A stretch of 64,000 nucleotides of DNA from Candidatus Roslinia caecavium (GTDB lineage Bacteria > Bacillota > Clostridia > Monoglobales > Monoglobaceae): assembly GCA_904419955.1 (NCBI GenBank), contig CAJFTO010000002.1, positions 1 to 64,000 of the forward strand, in the 5' to 3' direction. The translations under genes and the position numbers were made by a program. Position 1 is the stretch's first letter. The number at the start of each line of letters is the position of its first letter. The notes below the pieces were generated by a model. That model was not told the origin of the DNA and did no database searches. It saw only the letters and a list, made by a program, of their open reading frames with translations. This document shows positions 1 to 10,266 of the stretch, one piece after another.

Positions 1-1370
1 TGGCTCTCGGTCCAGTCGTTTACATACGCCTCTATCCAGGTGTAGCCCGCCCATTCGCTGCTCTCTACTATATCGGTCTCGGACGCGCTTCCCATGCCGT
101 TCGCGTTTTTCCAGTCCTCAGGGATCTCGAATACGCGGCTGGTCTCTTCCGTCTCTATCAAGCCGCCGGTCTCGTTCGCGTTGTTTACGATCCTGCCCGT
201 ACCGTTCTTAACGTCCGCGACTATTCTCGCGTCTATGCTGTCCCGTCTCGGCAGGGTAGCGCCCGCGTCGCTTAGTACTTCCTCGTACGCGTCCTCCGCG
301 CTCTGCTCGGGCAGCGCGTATTCGCCCATATCTATAGGCTCGCTTAGCATATTGCCAAGTTCGCTTTTGTATACGCCGCTTAAATTATCATTGGTTACAG
401 CCTCGTTCTCAAAAACGTAGTTGCCGGCGAAATAAAAATTCGATTTGCTTCTGTTTTCGTTATTGCTGACCTCAAACAGCCTGCCGAATAATTTACTCGC
501 CGTTGAAGGTCCATGCTTATAATAATTATTAACCCAATTCACATTTGAAGGATTATATGTTTTGCTGTTATACGAATACGGCTCGGCTCCGTACGCCGAG
601 TTGGTTATTCCCCAATCATATACGACGTTATTTCTGATATCCGTTCCGCGAAGCTCGCGGTCAAGTCTCGGACTTCTGCTGTCGTGATGGGCGAGCAGAT
701 TATGATGATAGCTGGAATCTGTTCCTCCCCATATCGCCCCGTAACCGTGCGCGCCCTTAAAATGATTCGACATCTTTAGGCTTTCCGCGCCTATGGTATT
801 CTGGATAGTCAAATTACTGCCCTGCGTTCGGCTCTCGCTCGAACCGGCGTACAAAGTAAGGCCCTCGTCCACGCTCCAGCTCACGCTGCAGTGGTCGATT
901 ATTACATTATGATTCCAGCGGCCGCCCAGTCCGTCCGGCTCTCCGCCGTTTATATCTGTCGGTCTTATCCTAAGGTAGCGCATTATTATATTAGACGCGC
1001 CGCTCGCCAGCAATATATCCGAACCGGCAAACGTTATGCCGTCGCCGGGAGCCGTTTGACCGAGTATTGTTAAATTGTCTCTCGATATCGTAAGCGTATT
1101 ATCAAGCCAAATCGTACCGCCGACGTCGAAAACTATAATTCTGCCGGAACGAGATACCGCGTCCGCAAACGAACCCGAACCCGACTCGTTTAAATTAGTA
1201 ACGTGATATACCTCGATATTATCCGCGCCTCTCGCGCCCGTCGCATACTTTCCGCCGCCTTCGGCGCCCGGAAACGCCAAGAGGCCGTCGTCGGCGTATA
1301 CCCCTAAACTAAAGCATGAAAATATAAATATTATACTTGTTAAGAAAACCGCCGCTTTCTTCAGATTCAT
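1..1370 (-). CDS. Secreted pectate lyase-like protein (PL1 family), 3' end outside window
   Basis: The reading frame is open from an ATG at 1370 to the left edge (456 codons visible), so the C-terminus is missing. Residues 1-26 form a signal peptide ending SLGVYA. The mature part opens with FPGAEGGGKYATGARG, then a right-handed beta-helix pattern with VFDVGGTIW, DHCSVSWS (about 159-166) and AHHDSRSPRL (about 227-236). These are hallmarks of pectate lyase/Amb-allergen family PL1 proteins, which cleave polygalacturonan by beta-elimination outside the cell. It resembles the N-terminal domain of the large lyase at 3850-8313. A GGGGGTT ribosome site precedes the start. The family call is firm; the exact pectic substrate is inferred. 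Confidence 0.85.
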   Translation of the reverse strand, partial: MNLKKAAVFLTSIIFIFSCFSLGVYADDGLLAFPGAEGGGKYATGARGADNIEVYHVTNLNESGSGSFADAVSRSGRIIVFDVGGTIWLDNTLTISRDNLTILGQTAPGDGITFAGSDILLASGASNIIMRYLRIRPTDINGGEPDGLGGRWNHNVIIDHCSVSWSVDEGLTLYAGSSESRTQGSNLTIQNTIGAESLKMSNHFKGAHGYGAIWGGTDSSYHHNLLAHHDSRSPRLDRELRGTDIRNNVVYDWGITNSAYGAEPYSYNSKTYNPSNVNWVNNYYKHGPSTASKLFGRLFEVSNNENRSKSNFYFAGNYVFENEAVTNDNLSGVYKSELGNMLSEPIDMGEYALPEQSAEDAYEEVLSDAGATLPRRDSIDARIVADVKNGTGRIVNNANETGGLIETEETSRVFEIPEDWKNANGMGSASETDIVESSEWAGYTWIEAYVNDWTES

Positions 1371-1391
1371 GTATACAACCCCCAAACGCGT

Positions 1392-1420
1392 ATTATAAAC
1401 TCAATTGTAACATATTTTAA
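1392..1420 (-). promoter_or_regulatory. Possible sigma-A promoter of the partial pectate lyase
   Basis: On the minus strand, TTAAAA and TATAAT are separated by 17 bases, about 20 bases upstream of the start at 1370. The -10 box is perfect and the -35 box matches 4 of 6. Confidence 0.4.
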
Positions 1421-1619
1421 CACAGCGCCCTGCATAATTAAACAGATATAATCGTCTTTTTTATATGCTTTTTTGTCATTTTCTCACAAAACGCACAACG
1501 AAAATAATTTCCTTCACATGCGTGCCGACCTGGGCGACGGCCGCGATACGATCGAATATCTACCGTTACGCGTATATTCCTCATTTTTCCGTAATAATAA
1601 TATTCACGCCCCAAAGCAT

Positions 1620-1654
1620 AAAAAAACGCAGGCTACGAATTCGCCGTAACCTGC
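1620..1654 (-). terminator. Intrinsic terminator downstream of htrA-like gene
   Basis: Stem 1628-1637 pairs with 1645-1654 (10 bp, one G-U) around a 7-base loop, followed on the minus strand by a run of T. It lies about 165 bases past the htrA-like stop codon. Confidence 0.8.
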
Positions 1655-1818
1655 ATATATATGAAATCGGGACTCCCGATATTTGCTGTTCTAATCTATA
1701 CATATCCAAACGTATTATGATATTAATATATTCCGCCGCGTTTATATTTCCTGCGGGAGGGCGAAACCTCAGTTCCGCCGCCCCCGATAATTATACCAAC
1801 TCCTTTATCTGTCAATTA

Positions 1819-3432
1819 TTAATCAGGAATTTGTTCAGATAAGACAACTCTTACCGTCTCAGTCGTTCCCGTCGCATACTTATAGACCTGAAGTTCTATT
1901 TCATCGCCGGGTGATTTTGTATCTTTATACTCTGTCAAGTCGCTGCCGTTTGTAATGGTATTACCGTCTACTGCCGTGATTATATCGCCCTGCTGCAAGC
2001 CCGCGTTCTGAGCGTTCTCGCTGGTAACCGCCATTACCTGAGCACCTTGCGGCCAGTTATACTGGGTCGCCATATACTCGGTGACGTCTCTGGTCGATAT
2101 ACCTATTACCGGTCTGCCGGTTACGTATCCGTATTCAAGCAGGTCGGAGATTATCGGTCTCGCCTGAGAGATCGGGATAGCGAATCCCATACCCTCGACG
2201 CCGGTGGTCGAAACTTTGACAGTGTTAATACCTATAACTTCGCCTCTTGCGTTTACAAGAGCTCCACCCGAGTTACCGGAGTTGATAGCCGCGTCGGTCT
2301 GTATAACGTTCATAGTCCTGTTGTCCACGTCGATCGTTCTGTTGACCGCGCTGATTATTCCCTGAGTTACGCTTCCGAAGAACTCGAGTCCCATCGGGTT
2401 ACCAATAGCTACCGCGCGTTCGCCGACTACTACGTTATCCGAATCGCCCAACGTCGCGACCGTCAGCTCTTCTGTAGGCTCGATCTTTATTACCGCAATG
2501 TCGCTCTCCTCGTCCGCGCCGATAACCGTCGCCGTAAATTCCGAACCTGTGTTAAGTATTACGCTTACGGCCGAAGCGCCTTCGATTACGTGATTATTTG
2601 TAACAATATAGCCGTCTTCGCTAAGTATTATGCCCGAACCCTCGGCGGTAGACGTCTGAACTCCGCCGAATATGCTCATCTGGCCTTGGATAGCGCTTCT
2701 TATACCTACTACCGCGGGTCCTACCTTCTGAGCTATCTCGGTCGTATCGAGCTCGCCCTCAGTAGACGCCGCAGTCTCCATGCCGGAGCCGGAACCGCTG
2801 CCGGAGCCGCTCGAACCGGAGGACGAATCCTGATTTATGCTGTCCACAAGCGAGGCTCTCGAGTCGATCGAATCAGACTGTTTTCCAAACGATACGCCCA
2901 AACCGAAAGCTCCGCCGAGTATCGCTAAATTAAGTACCGCCGCGCCCGTAAGGCCTGCGATCCATCTCTTTGCGGTCTTATTCTTATCGCCCTTCTTGCG
3001 TTTAGCCTTTTTTACGTGCTCGTTATACGGGACCCCGTTGAAACTATGCGACGAAGAATCGCTTTGAGATGTTTGCGCCTGATACGTATGACTTTCGCCG
3101 GTCGATTCGCTCGTCCGTGCCTCCGCGTTTGAGTTTGAATCGTATCCCGCGCTTTGCTGTTCGGCGTTTAAGTTTATCTTAAGCGGTTTGAACGTCTCTT
3201 TCATATACGCCGGATCCATCTTCGACGTGTTATACACAGACTCCTCGCTCCGCTCGTTTTCCATCTTATCGATTTCAATCTGCGTCTGCGCCTCGCTCGG
3301 ACTGTTTGTATCTTCCGCAGCCGCGGCGCTTACGTTAAGCTCTACCTCCTGCTCGTTCATTTTAGAATCCATAGGTTTCGGTTCTTGGTTATCTTCAAGG
3401 TTGTTAAAATTTGTTTCATTGAAATCTTTCAT
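1819..3432 (-). CDS. HtrA/DegP-family membrane-anchored serine protease with PDZ domain
   Basis: A 537-residue S1C trypsin-like protease, a quality-control enzyme acting on misfolded or secreted proteins at the outer face of the membrane. After a long acidic, Ser/Gln-rich cytoplasmic N-terminus (1-145) come a basic stretch, one membrane helix (about 157-182) and a Gly-Ser linker. The protease domain carries the triad: His in VTNNHVIEG (about 281), Asp in ESDIAVIKI (about 311) and Ser in GNSGGALVN (about 388). A PDZ domain follows to the C-terminus. The start was placed at 3432 because a GAGGAGG site sits 8 bases upstream; an in-frame ATG 24 bases earlier has none. It is monocistronic with its own terminator. 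The N-terminal region is longer than in typical HtrA. Confidence 0.93.
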   Translation of the reverse strand: MKDFNETNFNNLEDNQEPKPMDSKMNEQEVELNVSAAAAEDTNSPSEAQTQIEIDKMENERSEESVYNTSKMDPAYMKETFKPLKINLNAEQQSAGYDSNSNAEARTSESTGESHTYQAQTSQSDSSSHSFNGVPYNEHVKKAKRKKGDKNKTAKRWIAGLTGAAVLNLAILGGAFGLGVSFGKQSDSIDSRASLVDSINQDSSSGSSGSGSGSGSGMETAASTEGELDTTEIAQKVGPAVVGIRSAIQGQMSIFGGVQTSTAEGSGIILSEDGYIVTNNHVIEGASAVSVILNTGSEFTATVIGADEESDIAVIKIEPTEELTVATLGDSDNVVVGERAVAIGNPMGLEFFGSVTQGIISAVNRTIDVDNRTMNVIQTDAAINSGNSGGALVNARGEVIGINTVKVSTTGVEGMGFAIPISQARPIISDLLEYGYVTGRPVIGISTRDVTEYMATQYNWPQGAQVMAVTSENAQNAGLQQGDIITAVDGNTITNGSDLTEYKDTKSPGDEIELQVYKYATGTTETVRVVLSEQIPD

Positions 3433-3849
3433 TTTATATACCTCCTCAAAATTCATATCAGATAATTTCTATAAACCAAACCGATACTCTCAATTCAAAC
3501 TCGAAGCTTAAAATCAGTTTCACGATCTCAGTCGCATGTAGCGCTCAATTTTAAACTCCGAGTTTAATCAATGCGCACGGTTTGACGATATAGTTCGCAG
3601 CTTCTATGCTCTTTCTTTATCTCCTTGCTACGGTTATTATTATAAAACGTTCTTATTACAAAACTGTGAATAAAGTGTAAAAGAATTAGTCGAATTTGTA
3701 AAACAATTATGAACATACAAACGCCGCTATAAGCGTCCTCGGGAGCGCTTCGATCGAACGTTAAGAGGTTCCGAAACGCGCGCTCCGAATATCAAACAAG
3801 AAAACCGCCGAAAACATAAGTCTCCGGCGGTGTGTAAACTCGATCTCTT
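3433..3849. other. Intergenic region upstream of htrA-like gene
   Basis: AT-rich stretch containing a perfect TATAAT on the minus strand near 3640 but no convincing -35 partner at 16-18 bases. It also contains the terminator of the upstream lyase at 3801-3831. Nothing else recognised. Confidence 0.5.
3801..3831 (-). terminator. Intrinsic terminator of the large pectate lyase gene
   Basis: Stem ACCGCCG (3825-3831 read on minus) pairs with 3804-3810 and is followed by TTTTC on the minus strand, about 20 bases past the stop codon. Confidence 0.8.
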
Positions 3850-6800
3850 CTAACTGATAGCATATACCGGCGTAAGCGGCCTGAGAACGTCGTCCCAGAG
3901 CATTATTTTCACATTTTCGCCGGATATAGCTTTATCCGTTATAATCTCGTAATACGTCTTATTTTCCTCGACCTCAAATTCTATTATCTCGCAGTCGGTC
4001 AACATATCGTTTTCTCCATACTCGGCTATCAATATATAATTCTTCTCGCCGGGTATCGCGTCGGTCGGCGCCGTAATACGAACCGCGCCGTTTTCATATC
4101 CGTCTATGGACCAGTTCTCGATCGGCGCCGCCGTCGGCTCTCCTGTTGGAACCGGCGTAGCTGTCGGAACTTCCGTAGGAGTAGGCGTAACCGTAGGCGC
4201 CGCGGCCTCTTCGTATTCCACGATTATCCCGTACACATTTATCCCGGCGGCCGGAACTATTGATATCTCCGCCGCGTCGCCGGTATATTCGACCGAGTAG
4301 CTTCGATCTATATTCGGAATACAGGTAAACTCTCCGAGCTTGGCCGAGCCGGCGTAGACCGAATAACTCCTCGACTGACCCGAATTAGCGGTGACCGCGT
4401 CGATCGTTATGCGACAGTCGCCCGGTACTTTGAACTTTAGTTCCGCCGTCCCGATCTTCAGTACCTTGGAATATTGAAGTCCGGAATTTTCAGGATACGT
4501 CTCTGTGGAAAACGTCTTGTCGCTGTCGGTCAAAGACGAATCTTTGCTGACGGTTATACCTCCGACCTCAGTATTCGCCGGTAAGCTGCTGAGCCCCTCG
4601 AAATCATTGTCCGAAAATCTGTGGATCTCGGTGATATATCCCGGTTTTTCCGTAGGATCCGGAGCCAAAGTAGGCTTCGCGGACGGGCTCGGCGTGGGTT
4701 TAGCCGTCGGCGCCGGAGGCAGAGTCGGATCCGGATCAGTCTCGTATTCCTCGCCGGTATACGCTCTTATACTCTCGATATTGATCCATGCATATCCGCC
4801 GTTCTGGGTCTCTATCCCTATTTTACCGACGTTATACGGCTGCAGCGCCGTTTCGGCAAACGCGCCTTCTTCCAGGAGTTGGTCGTTTGCGTATACCTTA
4901 ACGTTATTGTTCTTCGGATCGACGACAACCTTATAGTCCACGTACTCAGCCGAACCCTTCTCGTAATACCAAGCGCAGCACGTCTTTTTCGCATCCATCA
5001 TATAACCATATATTGCGTCTCCATAAGCCGTAGTATAATTATATTTACTGATATCATATTTAAGATTTGGCGGCAAAACCGTGTTCAAATCCTCCGAAAA
5101 CGGCGCTGTGATACCGGACTTATAGCTTCCGATAGTCTTATCTCCAAAGGCTATGCTCCCCGTTTCGGTCGTTCCGTCATATCTTCCGTCCGTCACACTT
5201 ATAGGCTCTGATACGCTGTTGAACTTGAGCGCGAAAGCGTCGCTCCACAGGCCTGAATCTTCAGTATTCATATCCTCGGCGGGAATATCGTCTCTGTAGA
5301 AATTCAAGGTCGTTCTACCGGGCTCGCTTTGCGATACGGCGTATACGCCGTTTTGATTGACCAGCGCGTCATTTTGCTTCTGGTACAATATCTTCATTCT
5401 CATCTCGTATGTAAATACGTCGTCCTGAGCATACGGAAGTTTAATATCCGCAGACACCTTATGAGAAAACGTCTCGTCCAGCAAATTCAGCGCTTCCTCG
5501 CCGGTGTCGGGATCCTGCGCGATACCAACGGTCCCGCCCAGCGTGTAGAAAGCGTTTTCCGACATGAACGCCTCTTTTTCAGCGTCGGTCATGCTTGTAA
5601 AATCATAGTCGAGCAGTATCCCGGAAGGCGTCTTAGCCGCCGAGTCCGACGCCGTCGAACCGTTTTTATTTATCGCCGAGACCACAAAGTAGTATCTCGT
5701 TCCGTCGGTCAGACCGTCGATCGTATACGAACTCTGCGCTGGGCTTATCCCCTCGATCTTATTCGCGTACAAGGCGACGTCAGAGCCGCGATCTACGGTA
5801 TCGTAGTATATAGCGTAACTCTCGGTGGAATCGATATCGCCGCTCCACTTTAGGGTTACTTTGCCCGAATACGCCTCGATCTCCGCTATATACGGCTTAG
5901 CCGGCGGCTCCGTTTCCCAGCCGGCGGGCGCCGCGGCCGTCGTAAAGCTCATCGCCTTAGTCGCTTCAACGTCCGGACTGTATTCCGCCGTCGCTGCGCT
6001 TCCGTTATCCGCAGTCGCCGTAACCCTGTAATAATAGGTCGTATTCGGCGTAAGTCCGGTAAGCGTCCTCGCGTGATAGGTGTTATATCCGTCCGTCTCC
6101 TCCGAGTATTCAAGCTCGGCTCTGTTTGTGTAATTTCCGGGTTCGGTCCCGTATTCTATTACGCAGGACGCGGCGAGCGTCGTATTCCAGAATACCTGGG
6201 CGGACGCGCAGCCTATGTTGTTTGCTTTAAAGTTTTCGATCGAAAGCTCCGCGCTCGATCCGGCGTCTTGATCGCAAGCCATGAGCTGAAGATATTCCTC
6301 AAGATACGTATAACCCGTATCGGGATCCACGGCCTTGGAGAGATCCTCGGACGCGCTCAGTCCTCTGTACGCCTTATACCAGTCCGGTATACCGTCGCCG
6401 GCGCCGTCCCAGACGATCTTATCCCCGTCGCTCGCGTTCGCATAATTTTGAGTTCTGTAATCATCCATAAACTCAGCCGCTTCCGGATAGCTCGATCTGA
6501 GCTCCTCGTCCGGATACAAGTCCGCTACGGTCCTCTCTACCGGGACGTATTCTATGTCCGAGCTTTCGAGCGTATAAACGCTTTCGTCGTATCCCGGATA
6601 CAGCGTCTTTACTGTCTCGCCCGTTTCTATGTTCTTCAGGGTATATACCGTCCGCTGACCGGGCGCGCCGCAGTACTCGCCCCACCAATCGCCTATCTCA
6701 AAATTGGTCGTATATATATACTTGTCTCCGTTTCCGTTTACGTCGGTGTAGTTATCCCAATCCACCGGTTTAGGATTAGTATCCTCAGCGCCGACCAATA

Positions 6801-8313
6801 CCGGTCCGTCTCCGCATCTTACGGTCCAGGTCCTTGCGGTCTTGTATTCGCTAAGATCCAATCCCGTGCGTTTTTCCAGTTCCTCAAAATACGCCGCGGT
6901 CTCGTCGGAGGTCAAAGAGGCAGTAGTCGCCGTTCTACCTCTAATCTCGGCTAACTTCATCGTATCGTACAGATCGCGCGCGGGTCTGTTGGCTCCGATA
7001 GACTCATCTGTAACGGCGTAATTTATCAGATTATTCGCACCGCTCTCGTCGAACACGCTCATGATATACCCGGTCGGCGCGTAAAACGGGTAGTTGCCGT
7101 AGACAATCGGCGGCGGAGTCTCTCCATCTACACGATAAGACGCCGGATTATTTTCCCATTCCTCTAAAGTCACGGAGCTTAGATCGTAATCGGAACCATA
7201 CTCGCCGTTATCGACGCCAAAGTCCAGTTCGTCTTGGTACGACGTCGCCCTGACGTGATCGTTCTGTATAGATTGTCCGGAATAATTATAATAATTCCCA
7301 TCCATATATAACATTGTTCCGCCGTTGATTTCGGATTGACGCGCGACTCTTGCTATACGCGTGACTCTTTGGACAGGTCCGGACACCACAAAATTACTCC
7401 GCATATTTGTCTTAAAAACTTTATTAGCAGGCGCTGAATTAAATATATCGATCTCTGTTCCAATGTTGTACAATATATTGTTATATATATCGACGTAGTC
7501 TGAATTTGCAAACCGCGGATTTCTCTGTCTGGCGTTTCCCACAAAATTCTTGGCGAAAGTCGTCCTCTCCGAACCCGCATCCACAATTCCGCCGTATCTC
7601 GCATAATATTGGCTATCGTAAGCTGAATTTTCCGAAATAGGGTTCCCAAAAATATTATTTGACAGAGTTATATTTTTTCCGGTTATCTCGAAGTTGTATC
7701 TTTGTCCCCACTGCATAGAGCAGTGATCCACTATGATGTTCTCGGACGCGGATATCGCCAGCGGCGTAGCGTCGTACAACTCGCCGTCGGGTCTCACTCC
7801 GCCGTTTCTTATCCTGATATTTCTTATGATAATATCGCTTGCGTTAGTTATAGAAATTCCGTATCCCTTGAGCGTGATCCCCGGATATGGCGCGGACTGC
7901 CCCGCTATCGTTATTCCGGAATCTTCGGCGCCGCTAAGCTGGATATCTCTGCCAAGCTCGGTCAGGTCGATAACTCCGCCGACGTCGAACACGATCGTCC
8001 TCGCTCCGCTCAGTTCCTCAAGCCCATATGTCAGCGAACCTTCGCCGGACGGCTCGAGGTTTGTAACATGGTATACCTCTCCGCCTCTGCCTCCGGTCGA
8101 ATAGGCGCCGAATCCCTCGGCCCCCGGATACGCTTTAAGTTTTTCGCCCGCCTGCTCTCCGCCGCTCGGATCCGCGCTTGGATCGGCGTCGGCGTATACT
8201 GATGGATCTGAATTTTCGCTCTGCTGCGCGAACGAATACAGAGACAATGTTTGAAACAAAAGTAGAACTGCTGTTAAGACTAAAAACGACTTATAGAATT
8301 TTTTCTTTGACAT
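3850..8313 (-). CDS. Large multidomain secreted pectate lyase-like protein (PL1, two FnIII, C-terminal accessory modules)
   Basis: A 1487-residue extracellular enzyme. Residues 1-29 are a signal peptide. The PL1-type beta-helix domain begins with YPGAEGFGAYSTGGRGGE (about 60) and includes VFDVGGVIDL and DHCSMQWGQRY. Two fibronectin type III modules follow at roughly 690-895, then a beta-sandwich-like region (about 900-1190). Thr/Pro-rich linkers separate a further galactose-binding-like module and a short C-terminal module. Linkers and FnIII domains are typical of secreted Clostridia glycan-degrading enzymes; the C-terminal modules probably bind carbohydrate (inference). No SLH, dockerin or sortase signal is visible, so it is likely released. 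GGGGAGAAG precedes the ATG. It has its own near-perfect promoter and terminator. Confidence 0.88.
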   Translation of the reverse strand: MSKKKFYKSFLVLTAVLLLFQTLSLYSFAQQSENSDPSVYADADPSADPSGGEQAGEKLKAYPGAEGFGAYSTGGRGGEVYHVTNLEPSGEGSLTYGLEELSGARTIVFDVGGVIDLTELGRDIQLSGAEDSGITIAGQSAPYPGITLKGYGISITNASDIIIRNIRIRNGGVRPDGELYDATPLAISASENIIVDHCSMQWGQRYNFEITGKNITLSNNIFGNPISENSAYDSQYYARYGGIVDAGSERTTFAKNFVGNARQRNPRFANSDYVDIYNNILYNIGTEIDIFNSAPANKVFKTNMRSNFVVSGPVQRVTRIARVARQSEINGGTMLYMDGNYYNYSGQSIQNDHVRATSYQDELDFGVDNGEYGSDYDLSSVTLEEWENNPASYRVDGETPPPIVYGNYPFYAPTGYIMSVFDESGANNLINYAVTDESIGANRPARDLYDTMKLAEIRGRTATTASLTSDETAAYFEELEKRTGLDLSEYKTARTWTVRCGDGPVLVGAEDTNPKPVDWDNYTDVNGNGDKYIYTTNFEIGDWWGEYCGAPGQRTVYTLKNIETGETVKTLYPGYDESVYTLESSDIEYVPVERTVADLYPDEELRSSYPEAAEFMDDYRTQNYANASDGDKIVWDGAGDGIPDWYKAYRGLSASEDLSKAVDPDTGYTYLEEYLQLMACDQDAGSSAELSIENFKANNIGCASAQVFWNTTLAASCVIEYGTEPGNYTNRAELEYSEETDGYNTYHARTLTGLTPNTTYYYRVTATADNGSAATAEYSPDVEATKAMSFTTAAAPAGWETEPPAKPYIAEIEAYSGKVTLKWSGDIDSTESYAIYYDTVDRGSDVALYANKIEGISPAQSSYTIDGLTDGTRYYFVVSAINKNGSTASDSAAKTPSGILLDYDFTSMTDAEKEAFMSENAFYTLGGTVGIAQDPDTGEEALNLLDETFSHKVSADIKLPYAQDDVFTYEMRMKILYQKQNDALVNQNGVYAVSQSEPGRTTLNFYRDDIPAEDMNTEDSGLWSDAFALKFNSVSEPISVTDGRYDGTTETGSIAFGDKTIGSYKSGITAPFSEDLNTVLPPNLKYDISKYNYTTAYGDAIYGYMMDAKKTCCAWYYEKGSAEYVDYKVVVDPKNNNVKVYANDQLLEEGAFAETALQPYNVGKIGIETQNGGYAWINIESIRAYTGEEYETDPDPTLPPAPTAKPTPSPSAKPTLAPDPTEKPGYITEIHRFSDNDFEGLSSLPANTEVGGITVSKDSSLTDSDKTFSTETYPENSGLQYSKVLKIGTAELKFKVPGDCRITIDAVTANSGQSRSYSVYAGSAKLGEFTCIPNIDRSYSVEYTGDAAEISIVPAAGINVYGIIVEYEEAAAPTVTPTPTEVPTATPVPTGEPTAAPIENWSIDGYENGAVRITAPTDAIPGEKNYILIAEYGENDMLTDCEIIEFEVEENKTYYEIITDKAISGENVKIMLWDDVLRPLTPVYAIS

Positions 8314-8385
8314 CTTTCTCTTCTCCCCTGAATAATACTAAATCTCTTCGGTTTTAGTATCTCAATATGATTAATATATTTAATA

Positions 8386-8414
8386 TTATACCACCGCCCG
8401 CACACTCTGTCAAT
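8386..8414 (-). promoter_or_regulatory. Sigma-A promoter of the large pectate lyase
   Basis: TTGACA and TATAAT with a 17-base spacer on the minus strand, both hexamers perfect. It predicts a leader of about 65 bases before the ATG at 8313. Confidence 0.8.
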
Positions 8415-8562
8415 CAAATCGCGACACATATTTTAGCGTTTTATCATAAAATTTTAATATACCCCCAAATTTACGCTTCGAAACTTATTTAACTGCAATT
8501 GATAGAGAACGCAACTCCTTTAAAAATTGACAATAGTGAAATAATTATCCAACTTTAGACGG

Positions 8563-8594
8563 AAAAACCGCCGAAGGCCTAAGCCCTCGGCGGC
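8563..8594 (-). terminator. Intrinsic terminator of the GH39-like gene
   Basis: GC-rich hairpin (CCGCCGA pairing with TCGGCGG, extended by GGGC/GGCC) followed on the minus strand by TTTTT. Confidence 0.8.
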
Positions 8595-8712
8595 AAATAT
8601 AATTCTAATCGACAACGTCATGTTTTTGTCCAAACCGGCTCCGAATACGGCGATCTTTAGGCCGATCGCATACCGTCGTCGCAGCCGTTTCGCATTTTAT
8701 CCGTCTAAGCGG

Positions 8713-10266
8713 TTATATCTCGCTTATAAGCTCGATCGCCCATGGACTTAGATTCCGCTTTAACTTTATTTTCCCATCCTCGTCCGCGCTGAGAACTTCC
8801 GTTCTTAAACGCTCGCTTGCATTTTTCAACATTCTGAGTTCGCCGAAATTCGGCTCGGCAGGGTAACCGAGTTCCTTATACGCCTTCATAACGTTGCCGG
8901 AATTTGTATCGCAGGTCTCGGCCGAAAACTTTGCGCCGGCTCTACATTCCATCTCAAATTCCACGTATTTTTCTTCGCCTCTTGCGGTCAACTCTTCCGC
9001 GGCTTCGTATGTATTGCTGATCGGAAGCGCTCCGTCCATAGCCTTTTCGTCGTAATTATACAGCAAAGCGACAAGTTTTCCGCTCTCGGAATCTTTCGTC
9101 ACTATATAACCGTCTCCGCGCTCGATCTCCACGTCGCCCAAACGGTTCAAAAATTCATAAGCGTGATACGACGGTTTTTTTATCCCCTGGTAATTTACCA
9201 TACCGAAACCGCCGTGGAACGCTTTATTCCCGGCGCCCAGCTCCTCAAATACGTCGCTGAACGTCCAGTACGACAGCGACTCCGCCAGTCCGCTGCACTC
9301 TAGGTTCGACATAACAATATACGCCGCCTCGTTGCTGGTATCGTGACTCATATCTCTCGACGACGGGCTGCTGCTCCACTCGGTGAGGTGTATCGGCGCC
9401 CCCTTATATTTGGTAGCGTCTATGACCTTCCTCAGCGTCTCGATATCGGTCTTAGTAGAGTGCGCGCCCCTGCTTCTGCCCGAACTCTTACCGTGTCCGT
9501 CGAGCGCGAAATCTGTCGGATATGGATGACAGGACACAAAGTCGAGCGGAAGATCGTTCTCTTCGCAGAATGCTAAGAATTCCTCCATCCAAACCGGCTT
9601 CCACGAAACGGAGTCCAGATCCTCTATTTGATGCGTCATATGTTTGCTCGTATCCTCTATATCGCCGTCGAATCTCTCGTCGGGTACGAAATTACTCGTC
9701 GCGGGACCGCCGACCCTAAACTCGTCGCCGAAACTCTTGACTGCGAGCGCCGTCGCGCGATACAGCTCGAAATATTTCGCTTTTCCTCCCGACCAGAACG
9801 CGTTATGCAAGTTCGGCTCGTTCCAAACCTCGAAATACCAGTTACCGACCTCGGCTCTGCCGTATCTTGCGATCCAATGCTCCATCAAATTCTTTATAAG
9901 CGTCTCCCACTTAGCCATGTCCTTAGGCGGCGTGATATTGCCCTTCCACCAGAATTGGTATTTCTTTCCTTCCGCTATATCCTCGGGCATGAATCCAAAC
10001 TCAACAAAAGGGCGTATATTTATACTGAGCAGAAAATCAAACACGTCGTCTATGTATTGGAAATTATAGACTTCCTTGCCGTCGATAACTCTGTATACGC
10101 ACATATCGTCATGCAGCAGACCGTGAAATCTTATATACTCAAATCCACAGTCCCTGACGGCCTCCTTCAGCTGCCCGCGCCATCCGTCTCTAAGCCCTTC
10201 GGCCGCTCTTCCCGCGCCTACGCATTTGCTCCAAATACGCGCTATTTGTTTCTCTTGATTTTTCAC
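8713..10266 (-). CDS. GH39-family glycoside hydrolase (beta-xylosidase-like)
   Basis: A 517-residue protein without signal peptide, so presumably cytoplasmic, acting on imported oligosaccharides. The TIM barrel shows the GH39 pattern: IRFHGLLHDDMCVY near 45-58, the acid/base Glu in WYFEVWNEPN (Glu about 150) and the nucleophile Glu in IHLTEWSSSP (Glu about 296). A beta-sandwich domain fills the last 150 residues. GH39 members are beta-xylosidases or alpha-L-iduronidases; xylosidase-like activity is the likelier bacterial choice, but the substrate is inferred. It lies just downstream of the sugar ABC transporter genes on the same strand but is separated from them by a strong terminator, so it probably has its own control. 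Confidence 0.85.
   Translation of the reverse strand: MKNQEKQIARIWSKCVGAGRAAEGLRDGWRGQLKEAVRDCGFEYIRFHGLLHDDMCVYRVIDGKEVYNFQYIDDVFDFLLSINIRPFVEFGFMPEDIAEGKKYQFWWKGNITPPKDMAKWETLIKNLMEHWIARYGRAEVGNWYFEVWNEPNLHNAFWSGGKAKYFELYRATALAVKSFGDEFRVGGPATSNFVPDERFDGDIEDTSKHMTHQIEDLDSVSWKPVWMEEFLAFCEENDLPLDFVSCHPYPTDFALDGHGKSSGRSRGAHSTKTDIETLRKVIDATKYKGAPIHLTEWSSSPSSRDMSHDTSNEAAYIVMSNLECSGLAESLSYWTFSDVFEELGAGNKAFHGGFGMVNYQGIKKPSYHAYEFLNRLGDVEIERGDGYIVTKDSESGKLVALLYNYDEKAMDGALPISNTYEAAEELTARGEEKYVEFEMECRAGAKFSAETCDTNSGNVMKAYKELGYPAEPNFGELRMLKNASERLRTEVLSADEDGKIKLKRNLSPWAIELISEI

Larger units (their letters stand above)
1371..1818. other. Intergenic region between pectate lyase and htrA-like gene
   Basis: Holds the possible lyase promoter near 1392-1420 and the terminator at 1620-1654. 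The open frame on the plus strand here has no recognisable protein and no ribosome site. I see nothing else in it. Confidence 0.6.
8314..8712. other. Intergenic region between pectate lyase and GH39-like gene
   Basis: Contains the lyase promoter (8386-8414) and the GH39-like gene's terminator (8563-8594). The rest is AT-rich with no coding signal. Confidence 0.6.

Noticed and set aside
3640-3700. Candidate promoter for the htrA-like gene
   Set aside because: A TATAAT exists on the minus strand but no acceptable -35 box at 16-18 bases.
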